Positions 1 through 14,361 of a DNA stretch of 64,000 nt are shown here, piece by piece. Below the pieces are notes generated by a model, which had not been told where the DNA came from, did no database searches, and worked only from the letters and a program-made list of their open reading frames with translations. Position 1 is the first letter of the stretch. The number at the start of each line of letters is the position of its first letter. The position numbers and the translations under genes are program-made. This DNA comes from Casuarina equisetifolia (taxonomy: Eukaryota; Streptophyta; Magnoliopsida; Fagales; Casuarinaceae): contig CM052355.1 of the NCBI GenBank assembly GCA_028551475.1, forward strand, positions 27,121,580-27,185,579, given 5' to 3'.

Positions 1-149
1 GCTTCCACTCACTTCCACGCTTCTACCACCAATTTCCACTAGTGCGGCACCTGCACCACACCAGCTGATATGGAAAAGCATAGGGAGCTTTAGTTCCAAG
101 ACCGTCACCGCCAATTTCTTTCTTTTCTTCCTTTTTCTTTTTTCTTTTT

Positions 150-2240
150 AACTATGGAAATACTTCATTAATGTAGATTTCTTCTACAAGAGTATTATAA
201 ATATATTATGGATAAAATCTCTAATCTTGTTAGGAGACTATTGTGCTTATAAATGCATCATTGATTATGAATTGGCTATGAGAAAGTAGTATTCTCATAC
301 ATTCTGGAAAGTGAAAAACCATTTTGAAACCAAATCCTGAACAACGAACCAGAATTTACCACATTAAGTCCTACCCGGAAATCTACACATACCAGAAGTT
401 AATCGAAACCTATGGGCTCAAAGTCTGAAAACACAGCCATGGAAGTCTGAAGACACGACCTTCAACGACAACACAGAATTTGGAATAGTTTTATGTAGTT
501 GAACATTTTAGACTCTATACAGCTCCGCCAGTTTTCAAAAGTGGCACAAACAGGATCTACTTATGTTGAAACAACCATTAAATAGGCTAGAATTGGAAGT
601 ATGATCTCTTTATGGAGTAAAAGATATAAAAAGTTCATTGCTAAAGTGTTGCTGGAAGGTAGTAAATGAAACTAAAATCACAAGACAATTTTGACGCCCT
701 AGATCATTTACCTCAAGATATTACATGACTGGATTTAAGGAAAAGTTATGCAACACTGACACTGTATAACGAGCTGTAGTTGCCCTCATTTTTCAAACTA
801 TCGAGCCTTCAAAAGCACAAAACAGAACAAGCATTTGGAAAGAGAAATGAGAAGAAGGAAAAAAACTGCAAATCTGGAGAGAGAGAAACAAAAAGGAAAG
901 AGAAAGTAGAAACCACAAGTTTCATCCGTTATGAACAGGGAGAGCAAAAGAAGAGTAACACCCAAAAGGCGAAATCAAAAGCAAAGCTAGCATTTGAGCA
1001 CCAAATTCTGGGACTAACTGGTTCAAGTTCTTGTCATTTTCCGCATAGACCCCAAAACAGAAGTTACTTTTGCTAAAAAGAAAATTAACAGCATGAACAT
1101 GTGCAATTATCCAGAGACATAAACATCTAGAGGAAGATCAAGAACTAACCAAGAACTGCACCACCCAGATGAGAATCAGAGCACATGCATCTGGTCAGCC
1201 GCAAAAAGGCTAGGAACTCTGGTACCCAGATCAGATTCCGAGTCCAACGGAATCAGAAATGCAAAAACAGGATGCTCCTTCAAACCAACCTGGAATGCAA
1301 AAACAGCAGAGACAAATGGAGAGGAAGAGAGTAAGAGTGAGGCTTGAGAATATATGAAGATGAGAGAGAGAGAAGTTCGGGAAGTTGGAGGAGAGACAAG
1401 GTGGCGGTTAAGTTATACGGAAAAGACACAGAGAGAACTTCAGAAGTTATACTGCTTTCCAAGTGGTTGAACCATTATGGCGACAATAATTGTCCCAAAG
1501 TTTTCTATAATTGGTGCGAGGCAGATTTCCCACGGGATGGCAAAACAAAGTCCCACCTTCAACATGGTTTCAATCATGAGAGGACGCAACCTTGTCAAGG
1601 GGATGGGCTCTTCTCTTTGTACTTATTAGAGATTGGGAGCATTGGAAACTTCAAATCCAAGATTTTCACCTCCAATTTCTACTTTTTTTTTCACTATGGA
1701 AATACTTCATTACCATAGATTCTTATAAAAGAGTATTATAGATATATTATGCATAAAATCTCTACTCTTGTTAGGAGATTACTGTGTTTATGAATGCATC
1801 ATTAATGATGAATTGGCTATCTACAATGTTAGAGATGGGATACAACTTTAAAAATGACAAACATGAGGGGAAAGTAGTATCCTCATACGTTCTGGAAAGT
1901 GAAAAACCATTTTGAATCAAAGCTATTATGAAAAAGAGAGAGAGAGAGAGACAAAAAAGAAAGAGAAAATACAAACCACAACTTTCACCGGTTATGAAAG
2001 AGGGGAACAAAAGAAGAAGTTACACCCAAAAGGAAAAATCGGAAGCAAAACTAGCATTTGAGCATTAAATTCCACGACTAACTGGTTTAAGTTCTTGGCA
2101 TTTTCCACATCGACCCAAAAATAGAAGTTACTTTTGCTCAAAAGCAAAACTAACAGCATGAAAATGTGCAAATTCCCAGAGACATAAACATCAAGAGGAA
2201 GATCGAAAACTAACCAAGAACTGCACCACGTCTTTTTGTG
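150..2240. repeat. Partial tandem duplication in gene-poor DNA
   Basis: Two stretches of the left arm recur in the same order. The block at about 153-330 (starting CTATGGAAATACTTCATTA) returns at about 1694-1920, and the block at about 870-1230 returns at about 1935-2235. Copy 2 is shorter because the 330-870 stretch is missing from it. Copies are clearly related but diverged by substitutions and small indels. GA-rich patches at 1310-1400 and 3240-3420 could be CT-rich 5' leaders of minus-strand transcripts, but no open frame with recognisable protein similarity follows. I see no gene in 1-3500. Confidence 0.65.
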
Positions 2241-5200
2241 TTTTGAGTTGTTAAATCAAACAATCGCATTATTCTAATAAACAACCATAATGTGGGAATT
2301 AGGATCACTAGGCATTGTTAACTTCAGATATAGAAGATGTGTTAACACAAAAAAATTCTATATACATACGTGTATATACACATTCCTGGAAAATCACAAT
2401 CGCCACCACCCAAACATCTACGACGAAGTAAAGATTCATGATTGCAAATACTAGACAGCATCTCACCAAGGAGACTTACTTAGCAACCGCATATAACCAG
2501 GCACCAGCCTGGAAAAGATCTAATGCCCGAAAACCACAACATCAAAATTACAACGCTCCCAAACGGGCAATGGCAAAACAAACCCAGAGAAGCTTTTCAA
2601 AAGAATTCAATTGCCGTATACATTTTGTTCCTAGTTTCGTTGTTTTGGTCTTATCAGACCCATATGCACCAACTCAATCCTTCATGGAAAAGCGATACAT
2701 AAGCAGGGAGACTTGAAAAAGAAAGAAAAAAAAAATTGTTATATTAGGATTGAAGAAGTCATGAATAAAATCTCACTCGAAAAAACCTATACCATAATAA
2801 TTTTTTACACAAGCCAACATCAGCAAACATACATAATACACGGAGGAGGAAGACTTAACATCAGTAAATAAACACGGAACCATCCAGATATTATGTATAA
2901 AATAGGATTAAAAGCTTCAACCAAACATACCCACCAAATTTTTTTCTTCAGAACTAAAAACTCCAAGAATACAAAACAAGAATGTAACGGGGAGATAAAA
3001 CGCACAAAATTAAGTCCGATCTTATGTATTAAAAACAGAAAAAGAAAAAAGAGTGCAGGAAACATACTCTTAAGAATTCAAAGACAAGGAAAAAAAAAAC
3101 TGAAAACTGAGCCAAAAAACAAAGAACTAGCGCAGGGAAAATAATGAAAGAAAAGGCATACGCTTGTTCGGCGGCCTCTTCAATTTTTTCTCGTACCTTT
3201 GTGGAGCCAAAAAAAAAAAAAAAAGACGCGAGAAAACCAAACCCGAGTAGCAATGAGAGGAAGAGGGAGAGGCTTGGGTGGAGAAGTTTGACAATAGAGA
3301 GGAAAAAGCATAAGAGAAATTAAAGAGGACAACAATCTTTAATTTACGAATAACCCCAAAAGGGGAGGAAGGAGGGGAGATGGAGAGAGAAAAGAGAGAG
3401 AGAAAGCGAGTAATACCAGGAATTAGAAATCAGAGAACAGTTCCCAACAAAGAATTGAATGCCATACATTAAAAATAAAATAGAATAACATTGAAACGAA
3501 AAACAAGCAACAACTGGTAGAAGTAAAAAAAAAAAAAAATTGCATTTACTGTTTTGCTGCTTACCAAATGAGCTCTAACGTTCCCTTCTCTCCTCGTGAT
3601 ATTTTCCTGATATTGATGCAATGTCATTTGGCATTGTTTGTTGTTGCCGCTGGTGCTGTTTTAACTTGGATGCATCTCGGTCTCTCCTCCACGTCAAACA
3701 CTGTGGGAAGGTAATTATCTGGATCCCTCCTTTCAATGACTCTAGGATTTCTTTAATATGCCCACCTTTAATTTTTCCTCCCTCGACAAGTGGCTTGGTA
3801 GGACTTGAATCCTACACAAATTCACAATTAAGAAATACAAGAATTCCAAAAAAAGAAATTCAATTCAATTCCAACAATATAATAGTAGGTAACAGATTAA
3901 CTAATAATATGAAATTACAAGGATAAGGCTCAAGCTAAAGAATTTAATGATAGTAAAGTAAGTAATTTTATGATGATTTTCTTTTGAAGGTTGAGAATGC
4001 CTTTATATAAGCATAATAGAAATTTTATTTTAACTTAGACTAAACCTCTAAGCAAATTATATCTTATTAAAAAATTATACCTGATCTTACCTTATCTTAC
4101 CTTATCTTACCTTATTTGAAAATTATATTCTATCTTTGGTTCTGAAAGCCTTAGAAGCCTAATCTTAACAAAACTTGAACTCATTTCTCCTAAACTTTGG
4201 TGGTATGGGAGAGGCAATCCGTGCCTTCTACCCACGGTTTTTCTTCTTCTTAAACAGGATACATAGACTCATCTAATAGCGTGACTCATGATGCGATTCG
4301 AAATGATGTAGCACCAAAACATGTCCAGCTATTCAATTAGAAATAACATATGTACAAAGGCGAAGATTAAGCCAGGATTTTCTTTCCCTCCCTGTCATCA
4401 TTTTGAAGTACCGCTGTCAAACCCTACAACTTCAAAATCATTTTCTTCTCCAAGCCATTGATTTTAATTTTTGCTTTTAAGGTTCGAGCTCCGTAAATGT
4501 CAATAAAAAGTCGTCTCTTTCATGCTTCTTTATAAGAAGGAAGACATGAAATGATTTTAAACCTTCTTATTCCTTAAATGAGTTCCTGCACCTTTTTATT
4601 GTTCTTATCAATTAAATGCTTGGACAGGAATCTAAAATTCCCGGATTAAAACCTGCATATGAAAAGATGCAAAATACTCTGCATAGTATTTGTTTTGACA
4701 CTAAACATGCTCTAAATGTCGTCAAATTGATAATAAATAATTCCTATCGTCAAATTAGTCCTCACAGTTTTAATGCCAATAGCAAGTATATTGTACTCAT
4801 GATATTGCTGATGAGGATTAAAAATTCTATAAAAAGCTTCCCAATTTGGAATTGACAATTAGAAGGCAATACACACGAAGGAAATGAAACTTTGGACCCG
4901 GCAAATTTTCCTGATATTAAGGAAACTTAATACAAAAAGAGGTAAAAGTTTTGATTATCATAATTGATTTAAACAAGAATGTCACTCGGATGGATTCTAC
5001 TTACTAGCCTAATTCTTTCCTCATTCATACACCAACCTTAATCTACGTGGAGAATATGACATAGAATACCAAACTTTTGGAGAGGTTCAATTTGAGCCAT
5101 CCCGTTGGAAATTTCTATTGCAGTGGCAACTCTCCTTTCCATCTAGCGCTACATCGCAAGTTGAATTTGGCCAGTTCCTGCAATCTCCGAATGTAGTTCT

Positions 5201-5344
5201 GGTTGGCTCCTGCGGAGGCTCCTAACTAATTTCTAGTTGATCTTCAAAATTAGGGGGTGGCTAGAGTTAGAAATATATAACTTGGTCATTCTATAAGGTG
5301 ATGGTGAAGAAAATCTATAAAAGGAAGAAATAACGGCTAAAGGG
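2241..5344. other. Spacer without recognised gene
   Basis: AT-rich spacer. It contains GA-rich DNA (3240-3420), a short run of a 10-bp repeat of CTTATCTTAC type around 4082-4116, and short open frames with no family resemblance. A minus-strand stretch near 3160-3200 reads a helical peptide (V-R-E-K-I-E-E-A-A-E-Q-A), but it is too short and isolated to call an exon. Confidence 0.5.
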
Positions 5345-5520
5345 CCATAAACACATTAAAATAGACATAAATACTAACAAACAAGATTTACATTAAACTA
5401 TAATGAGAACAATAAAAGTTGTTTGATGAAACAATAAACACATTAACATAGACATAAACCCTAACAAATAAGGTTTACATTAAACAATAATAAGAAAAAT
5501 ATAAGTTGTTTAATAAAACC
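5345..5520. repeat. Tandem duplication, unit about 97 bp
   Basis: A block starting CATAAACACATTAAAATAGA at about 5345 is followed directly by a second copy starting at about 5442 (ATAAACACATTAACATAGAC). Both end in a GTTGTTTRATRAAAC motif. The copies differ at roughly one base in ten. It lies just upstream of the Copia element that starts at 5708. Confidence 0.7.
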
Positions 5521-5707
5521 ATTGTCGTAGGCCAATGGTCCTATTATAACACTACAAAGAGTAAAACATAGTTGTGGCAAACTATTCTCAAAGGGTTTCT
5601 CTCTAGGTTTTGTGTTCTAAAGCTTGAATGGCATTTATAGAAGTTACAACATGAGTTTTCTAGATTTAAACAAGACGCAAATGAGTTTACTTGCGAGAGA
5701 AGGAAAG

Positions 5708-5920
5708 TGTTAAAGCATAGAAACCCTACCTACTATATCACCATATTAAGCCCCAAAATCATGCTCAATCTATTGTAATTATTCTATAAATAAGTTTCCT
5801 TTATTAGCTAGTTTGCTCTCTATAAATGTAATAGTTTGATTGTATAGAAAGTAAGTTAGTGAAATAAAGAAACCCGATTGCACACTTTGGCCTACCTTTT
5901 CAATTTCATCTTTCCTTACA
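5708..5920 (+). repeat. 5' LTR of Copia-1
   Basis: About 213 bp running from TG to CA, bounded on the right by the primer-binding site at 5921. Only its first roughly 30 bp can be matched to the 3' side at 10736. Confidence 0.7.
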
Positions 5921-8900
5921 TGGTATCCAAGCCAACGTTCCTCTAAGACCTTCTCCCATAAATTTTTTTTTCCAGCCATTGGGTTAATTGCAACTTCATT
6001 TTTTTTCTCTATTTTTATAATTCCCTAATTTCCCATTTTTGCCCTAAAATTTACCTTGATACCCTTATCCCCTTCGAAACCCTAGCCACCCCTTCTTTCC
6101 CTCATTAGAACCCTAGCCGTTGTTGCCACCACTTCCTATGGCCAATCCAAACCACTCTTCGACCTTCTCTACTATCCCTTCAATTACTTTTGTGGTCAAT
6201 TGTGACCCTTATCTCCTCTTTCCGCCAATTTGCAGCCAATTAGCATAGTCTCTGAGAAGCAAATCGGTGAAGCAAATTGAGGAATTTAGAGCTCGTAGAT
6301 CTGCACTGTGTTCCTCGCCCATAACAAGCTTCCTTTCCTCACCGGTGATCTCCCTTGCCCCATAAATAACGTAGATGCGACCGCCAAATGGGACCAGTGC
6401 CAAGCCATTTTGAGGACTTAGCTCCTCCATTCAATCAACTCTAACCTCGAAATCATGGCTTGCTAAGCAAACACTATTGATGTGATCTAGGCTTCTCTTT
6501 AGGACAATTTTGCCAAGATCTTCAACTCCTAAAAGTTTTCCCTCTAGCAAGCTATCGATGATTTGCATCTTGCCAACAATGTGACTGACGACAACCTCAC
6601 CACTTTCTATGTTTGCCTCAAGGACCTTCATGGCAAGCTTTATGCTTACGACCCCTTGACCCAATGTGACTATGAGAAATGTCAGTGCGACGTCAACCAT
6701 TACCTCTAGATGAAGGACCAAGAGGACTTCACACTATCGAAGGAATTCACCACCCTTCGCAGCAATGTCTTCTCCTTAGAGGATCTTCCTTTTGTGGAGA
6801 AGACATATGCCCTGGCCAAGCAGGACATCCATTAATGGTCCCAGTGTGATGGTCAAAATCCTGTCGATGACAACGCCTTCCAGGCACGCTATTAGCCCCT
6901 TACTGCACCCTTCTCACGTGGTTGTACACATGGGCCTTCTGGGCCTTGGCCTATTAACCCCTCCTTGCCCATGCCTAGGCTAAATTTTATCTCTAGCCTG
7001 TATGGACAACCCTACACTTTAGCCTTGCCTATGCCCCAATAAGCTGCCTACAGTTACTGCCAAAAGCCCAAGCGCACTTGTGAGGTCTATTACCAATTGG
7101 TGGACTATCCTACTAACTCACAAGCCAAGCCTAAAAAGGGCGCTCATAGACTCACTAATGGCCAAGGCCTTTAGCCCACAATGTTGCCACTAATGGTGGG
7201 TAGGCCCCTACCTTGTATGGGCCTCCCACTATTGGGCTTAAGGGCCCCCCATCTTCACCTTCCAATGTACCCCTCTATGGTCATACTTATTAGGCCCCCA
7301 ACCTTATAGGCCCAATCCCTCCAAGCCCCAACAACATTTACGGGGGCTCTACTGGCCTTAATCTTTCCTCTAGTTAACAACAATGGCTCTTGACTCTCCT
7401 CAACTAAATAGGTCAATCTGACCTATTCTCAAGTACAGTTTCTTCTTTTGCTCACCCTATATCGTTTTTATGGATTATAAATTCAGAGGCAAGTGATCAC
7501 ATCATTTGCAATTTAACCCTATTAAGTTCATATCATCCATGTGTTGCCCCAATTAATGTCACTTTACCTAACCGTTCAACTCATGTTACCCACATGGGTT
7601 ATTGTCGCCCTTACTCGAACTTTTATTTAAATAACATTTTATTTGCCTCTCAATTCAAACACAATTTACCATCCATCTCAAGATTAACGTATGACAATAA
7701 TTGTGTGGCTTTGTTTTTTGATGATTTTTGTGTCTTTCAAGACTGTACGATTAGGGATCTAGCCGGGTTGGCAAGACTGATCATAGGCTTTATTTTCTAT
7801 GTTCTGAATTTCTTACAATTTTTTTTAATAGTTATTTTCTCTAAAAAGTTCTTTTTATACTCTCAAATAGTCTTCTAATTGTAATTCGATTTTATTAATT
7901 ATAAAATTTCATATGAGCTTTTACATCAATGTTTTGGTCATTTCTCCTTACGTAATTTTTCTTTGCATACATGCTCAATTTCTTGTCCTTATTATTTTTT
8001 TTTTACCCAATATGTCCTTTGGCTAAACAAACTTGTCAACCTTTTCCCATAAGTCACATTACTACACAAACTCTTTTTAAGCTTGTCCATATAGACATTT
8101 AAGGTCCTCATCGAACTTCCTTCCACCCATGATGGTGTTCACTATTTTCTAACCATTGTTGACTATTTTTCTAGTGCCACTTGGATTTTTCTCCTCAAAT
8201 TTAAAAGCCAAGTAATTTCAAAATTCATTTTTTTGTCTCCATGGCCCTTACTCAATTTGGTCATCCCATTTTCCAAATTTGTCTCAACAATGGCATTAAA
8301 CTTTTCTTTTTTGAATGTTGTGTCTTTCTCTTTCAGTGAGGCGTCATTCATAAGTCCTCTTACATCTACACCCCTTAACAAAATAATGTTGTAGAATGCA
8401 AGCATCACCATCTCCTTAATGTGGCTCGCGCCTTGATGTTTCAAGTGCAAATTCCCTCTCATTTTTATAGGGAATGTCTTATCATTACTACTTATCTTAT
8501 TAACCATCTTCCTTCCTCTTCTCTTCACGGTTCTAGTCCTTTTGAAAAATTATTTGGTAAACCTCTTATTCTCGACCACCTTCGTGTTTTTAGATGTCGT
8601 TGTTATGCCACTATTGTTGGAGCTTGTGATAAGTCCTTATGCACTTCCCTACATTTTCTTGGGCTATCCTTCCTTTTAGAAAGGATATTGCATGTATGAC
8701 CCTCATACTTAAAAAAAATTTATAGTTGTGATGTTGTTTTTCAAGAAATGGTGTTCCCTTTTTATTCTTCCCATGACAACCCATTGGCCCCGTCTTCTCC
8801 AATTACTTTAGATCTTGATACTTACACTTCATCATCTTTACCAGTGAATCTTCCTAATCTCCCTACATCCAATAACCCTTCGCCCTCTAAAGTTCCTCTT

Positions 8901-10765
8901 ACTCCTACCCTTGTATTTGATCCCTCACGTTCCCTAAATCCTCTCCCTTTGGCTTCTACTCCTCGCTCCACCCCTACCACTCCCACCAACCCTTACTTTG
9001 ATATTCTAGTCAAGCTACTCGACCCCTAATTTGGAGCATAGACTACCTCTTTCCCATTATACCACAATCCTTATACACCTCTCTTTTTCCCATTTCCAAC
9101 TATATGTCCTTTCATCAATGTCACCCACCTTACCAACACTTCCTAGCTTTTATTTCTGCCATCTCCGAACCTACAACCTATCATGAGACTATCACCAATC
9201 CCAATTGGGTTACTACCTTGGATGATAAACTTTTTGCTCTCAAGACAAATAACACTTGGGATGTCATTCCCTTACCCCTTGGTCACCTTCCTATTGGATA
9301 TAAATGGGTTTACAAAGTGAAATACCATGTTGATGGCTCCATTAAACACTATAAAGCCGAGTTGGTTGCTAAGGGCTTTAATCAGCAAGAGGTATTAATT
9401 ACCAAGATACCTTTTCTTCCACTGCCAAACATGTCATTGTTTGCCTCCTCATCACCATTGTTGTTGTTCACCACTAGCCTCTCTACCAAATGGACGTACA
9501 AAATGCCTTCTTTCATGGTGACCTTTCTAAGGAGGTTTATATGGAGCTTCCCCCCTAGATTTTGCAATCAGGGGGAGTCTTGAGTGTCTTGATTACGCAA
9601 CTCCCTTTATGGGTTAAAACAAACTTCTCAACAGTGGAATAAAAAGTACACTAATGCACTACTTGCCCATGACTTCACTCAATCTTACCATGACTATTCT
9701 TTATTCACCAAAAGGTTAGGTACTACTTTCATAGCCCTACTTATTTATGTTGATGATATTTTAACGATAAGGAACAATCAAGACGCCATTGTAGACCTCA
9801 AGAAGTACTTGCATGCTACCTTATTCATGAAGGATCTTAGATTGTCAAAGTTTTTCTTGGGTTTTGAAATAGCTTGTTCTCTAAAAAGGATTTCCTTAAG
9901 CCAATGCAAGTACCATTAGAGCTAATTTCTAAAGCTAGTCTAGCTAGATCTAATCCTTCCCTCATCCCAATGGAACAAAACAAAAAATTCACAAGCATTG
10001 AATATGATGAAAGTTCAAGTGAAAAGTCTGATCATTCACTTCTTGTAGATCTGTCAACTTACAAGTGACTAGTGGGATGATTGATCTACTTGACTCTTAC
10101 CAAGCCTGACATCACTTTCTCTATTCAACTTCTTAGTTAGTTCATGCATAACCCAAAGCAAACATGGACGCAACTCTCAAGGTGATCAGATATATTAAAA
10201 GTTGTCAAGGACTTGGCCTCATGTTTCCTTCTTCCTCTTAGTTTAAGTTGAAAGCATACTGTGATTCTGATTATAGTACTTGTCCTATGATGAGAAGATT
10301 TACCATGGGTTTTTGCATCCTGTTAGGGAACTTACAAATCTCATGGTGATCGAAGAAGCAACCTGCAATGTCACTATCATATGTTGAAGTAGAATATCGT
10401 GCCATGCAAGTCACTACTTGTGAAATTGTTTGGATCATTAGTCTACTTAAGGATTTTGGCTTCCACATAAAGCATCCAACATTATTACATTGTGACAATA
10501 AGGCAGCAGAAAAGATTGTAGCAAATATAATATTTTATAAGTGTACTAAACATATTGAGATTGACTGTCACTACGTGAGAGAAAAACTTCAACAGTGTAT
10601 CATTATAACTAGATACATTTCCATCAAAAAGTAACTTGCAAACTTGTTGACGAAAGCCCTATGCAGTAAGCAACACTGACATCTTCTTTCCAAGCTCGGA
10701 GTATTTGATTTATAAAACTTTAGCTTGAGAGGGAGTGTTAAAGCATAGAAACCTTACCCTAGTTT
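5708..10765 (+). mobile_element. Copia LTR retrotransposon, decayed (Copia-1)
   Basis: Fossil Ty1/copia element on the + strand. The 5' LTR is about 5708-5920 (TGTTAAAGC...CCTTACA) and is followed at once by a tRNA-Met type primer site (TGGTATCCAAGCC, 5921-5933). Parts in Copia order: gag-like region about 6130-7400, protease-like motif near 7465-7510, integrase region about 8000-8650, reverse transcriptase about 9180-9880 (Y-K-W-V-Y-K-V-K-Y, then L-V-A-K-G-F), and RNase H about 10100-10640. A purine-rich tract (GAGAGGGAG, ending at 10735) precedes the 3' LTR, which starts at 10736 with the same TGTTAAAGC but matches the 5' LTR for only about 30 bp. The element is broken many times and has lost most of its 3' LTR, so it is old. 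Confidence 0.85.
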
Positions 10766-13640
10766 CGGTGTATTGAGAACACCTTCCTATAAGTGTTCAT
10801 GTTGCAATCATAAGGAAGAGGAGGCATCGTTGTGCACAATAAGAGTTTCTACAAATGCCATACAACTAATTACATATACATGATGAAATGTTCAAAGGGT
10901 GAAAGTTTTGAATAAGGCCAACTTAATAAGTTTGGAAAAATTGAGTTAAGCCTTATTGCTAGAGTTTTAGATTATAGGCAAGGGAGTGTTCGAAAGTACA
11001 AAAGCAAATAGGAGAGAAGATGGGTGCCTTCTTTTGTTTTGTCCAAAAAACAATGCAATGCAAATGAAAATTAATGCTGAGAGAATGTGCATGCTATCAC
11101 CTTCTATTAATCAACTTATGGATGCCGATCTACTCATCCCTTCCCTTTTGTTAATCTCTTTTTTACTTTTTCCTCATTTGGGCCACCCACATGAAGCCTT
11201 ACCTACTTCATAACCACTCAAGAGCCCAACTACATCACAAAAATACTAAGCCCACATTGAAACTTATTACCTAGCCCATTCCTAAAATGTCAGCAAAATT
11301 GTTTATAACAATTTGTCTAATATCCAAGGACTCAATTCTTGACCCAATTTAATAGGCTTTAGGCTGTTTCATTATTGTATAAGAAACTATAATCTTTACA
11401 TTTTTTTTCTTTATATAGTCAAATGAGAGATGTGAAGGAATTTATTTGTTTATTTATTTGTTATTATTATTGTTATTATTACTACTAAATCTTAAACAAT
11501 ATCTATTCCTAACAAAACTAAATGCTTGTCAACATATGTAAAGGATTAGATGTCGAATTTAGAGTTTTTTGGTCTTTAGTGGTAAAGGTTATTAACTGAA
11601 TTATATGTCTATAAGTAATTATGATATATTATTAAACCCTTGGAAATTATAATTAGTTAAAAATGAATGAATTTTATTGCAAATGATATAAAAACATTTA
11701 TTTCCATCTTTTTAGGTCCATGTTTTAGTGGAGAAACAATGACAATAAATAGAGAATAAATGCAAAGAAACCAATCAATAATATTTTTACTTCAATTTTT
11801 TAATTTGTGAGTTAACGAATGTTTTTTTTTTCTTGGCCAACTTTTGTTAATATGCTTCCTTCATTTTGTTTTTGTACCACGTTAACTAATTATACGCTCA
11901 TGACTAAGAAAATCCTAATTATCACATCATTTTCTTGAACCTTTATATAAGGAGATGCCCTTTCTTCCAAAGTTACAACCAAGATTGTGAGTGTATATTT
12001 GAAAAAGATGTGCATATACATTTGAATCTAGAGTACTAGAACAATCTTCATGAAGCATGAATTAGATAGTATATAAGAAAATCCAACTTCTTTTGACAAA
12101 ATTAATTAGATAGAAAAAAAATATAATAAATATAAAGGAAGGATTTTAAACTAAGATATTAACAATGTGAGACAATTATTATTGAAGAATGAAATGAGAT
12201 AATATAATAAAAATTAAAAAAACCTAGTATATGATGGAATACTATACTTAAACCTAAATTTTGATATTATGTTAAAAAATATTTAACTAATATTTTATAG
12301 ATAAGCTTTTAAGGTTGTGGATTTATTTGATCACTTTCAATCATAATGAAGATTATACCTTCTAAAGTTATGTGCAAGCAAAAGCCTTTTAACTTAATTA
12401 AATCTCATATTAAATCTACTTCACCATAATAACTTTGAATTTAATGATGTGTGAGAAAGTATGTATAAGATGAGTGGGAAAGTATGTATAAGACTAAAGT
12501 CTCACATTGAAAAATAAAATCCATATGACAAAATTTAAATGAAAGAAAGATCCTTCAACTTTTAATTATTGGGTCTAATTCCAATTAATTGCTTAAGGTT
12601 AATGATAGAACTCTTGATTGTGTCATCATAACTTCCTTAGAACGAAAAATAGGTCCATTAAGTTCATGGGTGGTAGCTAATCCGCTTGCAAAAAAGATCA
12701 AATGTTAATCAGACACGAGGTCCGTCCTCAGGTGTTGGATTTTTTCATAGTTAAATTGGTTATCGTGATGCAACTTCTTGTTTGTTAGCAAAGAAAGTTG
12801 CAATATACAAGTGGGAAAAGAACATTGGATCATTTTATTTATTTTTAACAAGAACCTCAGAAGCTAGTTTTGTCTTCATGCAGATTGTGTTAGATCTGCA
12901 CATAAAACCTCCACGTATATGGTGTATAAAAAGTGGGAACGAATGGCATAAGTATGGAGGTCATGAAATATCATCATGGGTCAGAATATAATATAAGAGA
13001 TAATTACGTATAAGATAACATTCAATGTATTACCAGTTAAGAGTGGTTTTTACATGACAAACAAATTGATGTTAATCTTACATTAATTTATTTGTTAGAA
13101 TCTTAAACAAAGAACATTATTAGCTTTAATACACCACTAATACAAATCAAGCTACATTGTATGTCTAATCAATATCCTAATTTCAAGGTGAACTAATTTG
13201 TTTCTCATAAATCTGAATAAGACTTTGAGATTTGATTTAACAAAACTCAAGATGTACATATAATATTTACTTTGTTTTTTAAGCAAGAAATATTCCCCTT
13301 ATTTGATTCTTTTTTAGATTTCTAATGATTCTCAAAGAGATTAAAAGATTATCAAAAAGAAAGATTTTTTTTTCTCTTCACATTCTTGTTCAAAATTATT
13401 ATATATTCAAAAAATACCAAAAAAGAATCCAAACCCGCCATACTTTTTTTCCCAAGCAATTTAATTGAGTTTGCTTGCAGCCTACTAAGCTCCCAATTTT
13501 CCATCACCCCAAACACTAATTAGGGTTTATAGCTCCGTTTTGAAAACCTAATGACAAAACGTTGTTTCTGCGCCAATCTCTGCGTACAAAACGACAAGAT
13601 CCGCTACGTCTTTAACCAACACAAAAGAGGCTTTCCTTCC
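10766..13640. other. AT-rich spacer, no gene seen
   Basis: Long AT-rich intergenic stretch between Copia-1 and the LRR gene. It holds a small direct repeat near 12430-12480 (GAAAGTATGTATAAGA twice) next to a motif of AGTCTCACATTGAAAAAT type that is common in plant mobile-element debris. No protein family can be recognised in any frame. Confidence 0.6.
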
Positions 13641-13647
13641 CTGATAA

Positions 13648-13655
13648 TATAAATA
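13648..13655 (+). promoter_or_regulatory. Likely TATA box of the LRR gene
   Basis: TATAAATA within CTGATAATATAAATAAAGG. If used, transcription would start near 13680 and leave a leader of about 1.8 kb before the chosen start codon at 15524, so one or more leader introns are expected. AG sites such as TTTTGTGTAACAG, ending at 15049, are possible acceptors. The long open frame at 13711-14175 resembles no protein and is probably leader sequence. Confidence 0.4.
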
Positions 13656-14305
13656 AAGGAGTAAATAAATTGCTCTCGGCCACAAGTCCACCAGCCGAAT
13701 CCAATTCCGTTTGATTCTTCTATGTTATCTTGTCAACGTCACAAAATCGAAAAAGAAGAAAAGTAAAAGAGCTTTCTGGAAAATCACGGCCGTTGATTGG
13801 CGTACAAATGAGACCAGAGCTTTGGGGTTAGCGTTTAAGCCTTGGCGGACGCTCCTCGTTCAAACACTACAGCTCGGCGGTGCCTTTATTCTGTGGAAAT
13901 CTCTCTCGGGGAAGAAAGATCCAAAGTTTGCAATCTGGCTAGAGAGAGGTCAGATCTCTGCTACAACCCTCTTGTGTTCTTTGTTTCTGTTCTTGGTTTT
14001 GTTTTCTGAAAGTGAAGACATGTTCTCACCTAGCTATTTCTTTTCTTCGAGTGCATGCAATTCTAAATTTGATCTTCTTTCTTCTATTGGGTCTAATTGG
14101 GATTCCCGATGGGCTTTTACTGTATTATTTATTTTGACTTATTCAATCACATATGGGGAAAACAGAAAACTCTAGGCTGTTTCTTCTATATGGAGTGAAA
14201 CATGCTCAGCTATATGGCAAATGGTACAGATTGGGTTGAATTCAATTAAAGGTGTTCAATTGCTGTAAATTGAGTCGGTTTAACACTTAAAATGGATTAG
14301 CTTCC

Positions 14306-14310
<5 letters not shown>

Positions 14311-14354
<44 letters not shown>
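14311..14354. repeat. (TC)n microsatellite
   Basis: More than 20 uninterrupted CT dinucleotides followed by a few TATC units, inside the presumed leader or leader intron of the LRR gene. Confidence 0.95.

Positions 14355-14361
<7 letters not shown>

Noticed and set aside
3160-3253. Minus-strand exon reading VREKIEEAAEQAYA
   Set aside because: Too short, next to homopolymer runs, with no supported neighbouring exons.
3620-3926. 101-residue open frame, or a tRNA-like T arm (GGACTTGAATCC)
   Set aside because: No protein family fits and the rest of a tRNA or SINE is not visible.
13711-14175. 154-residue open frame upstream of the LRR gene
   Set aside because: No family resemblance and an unusual composition. 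It fits a transcribed leader better than a separate gene.
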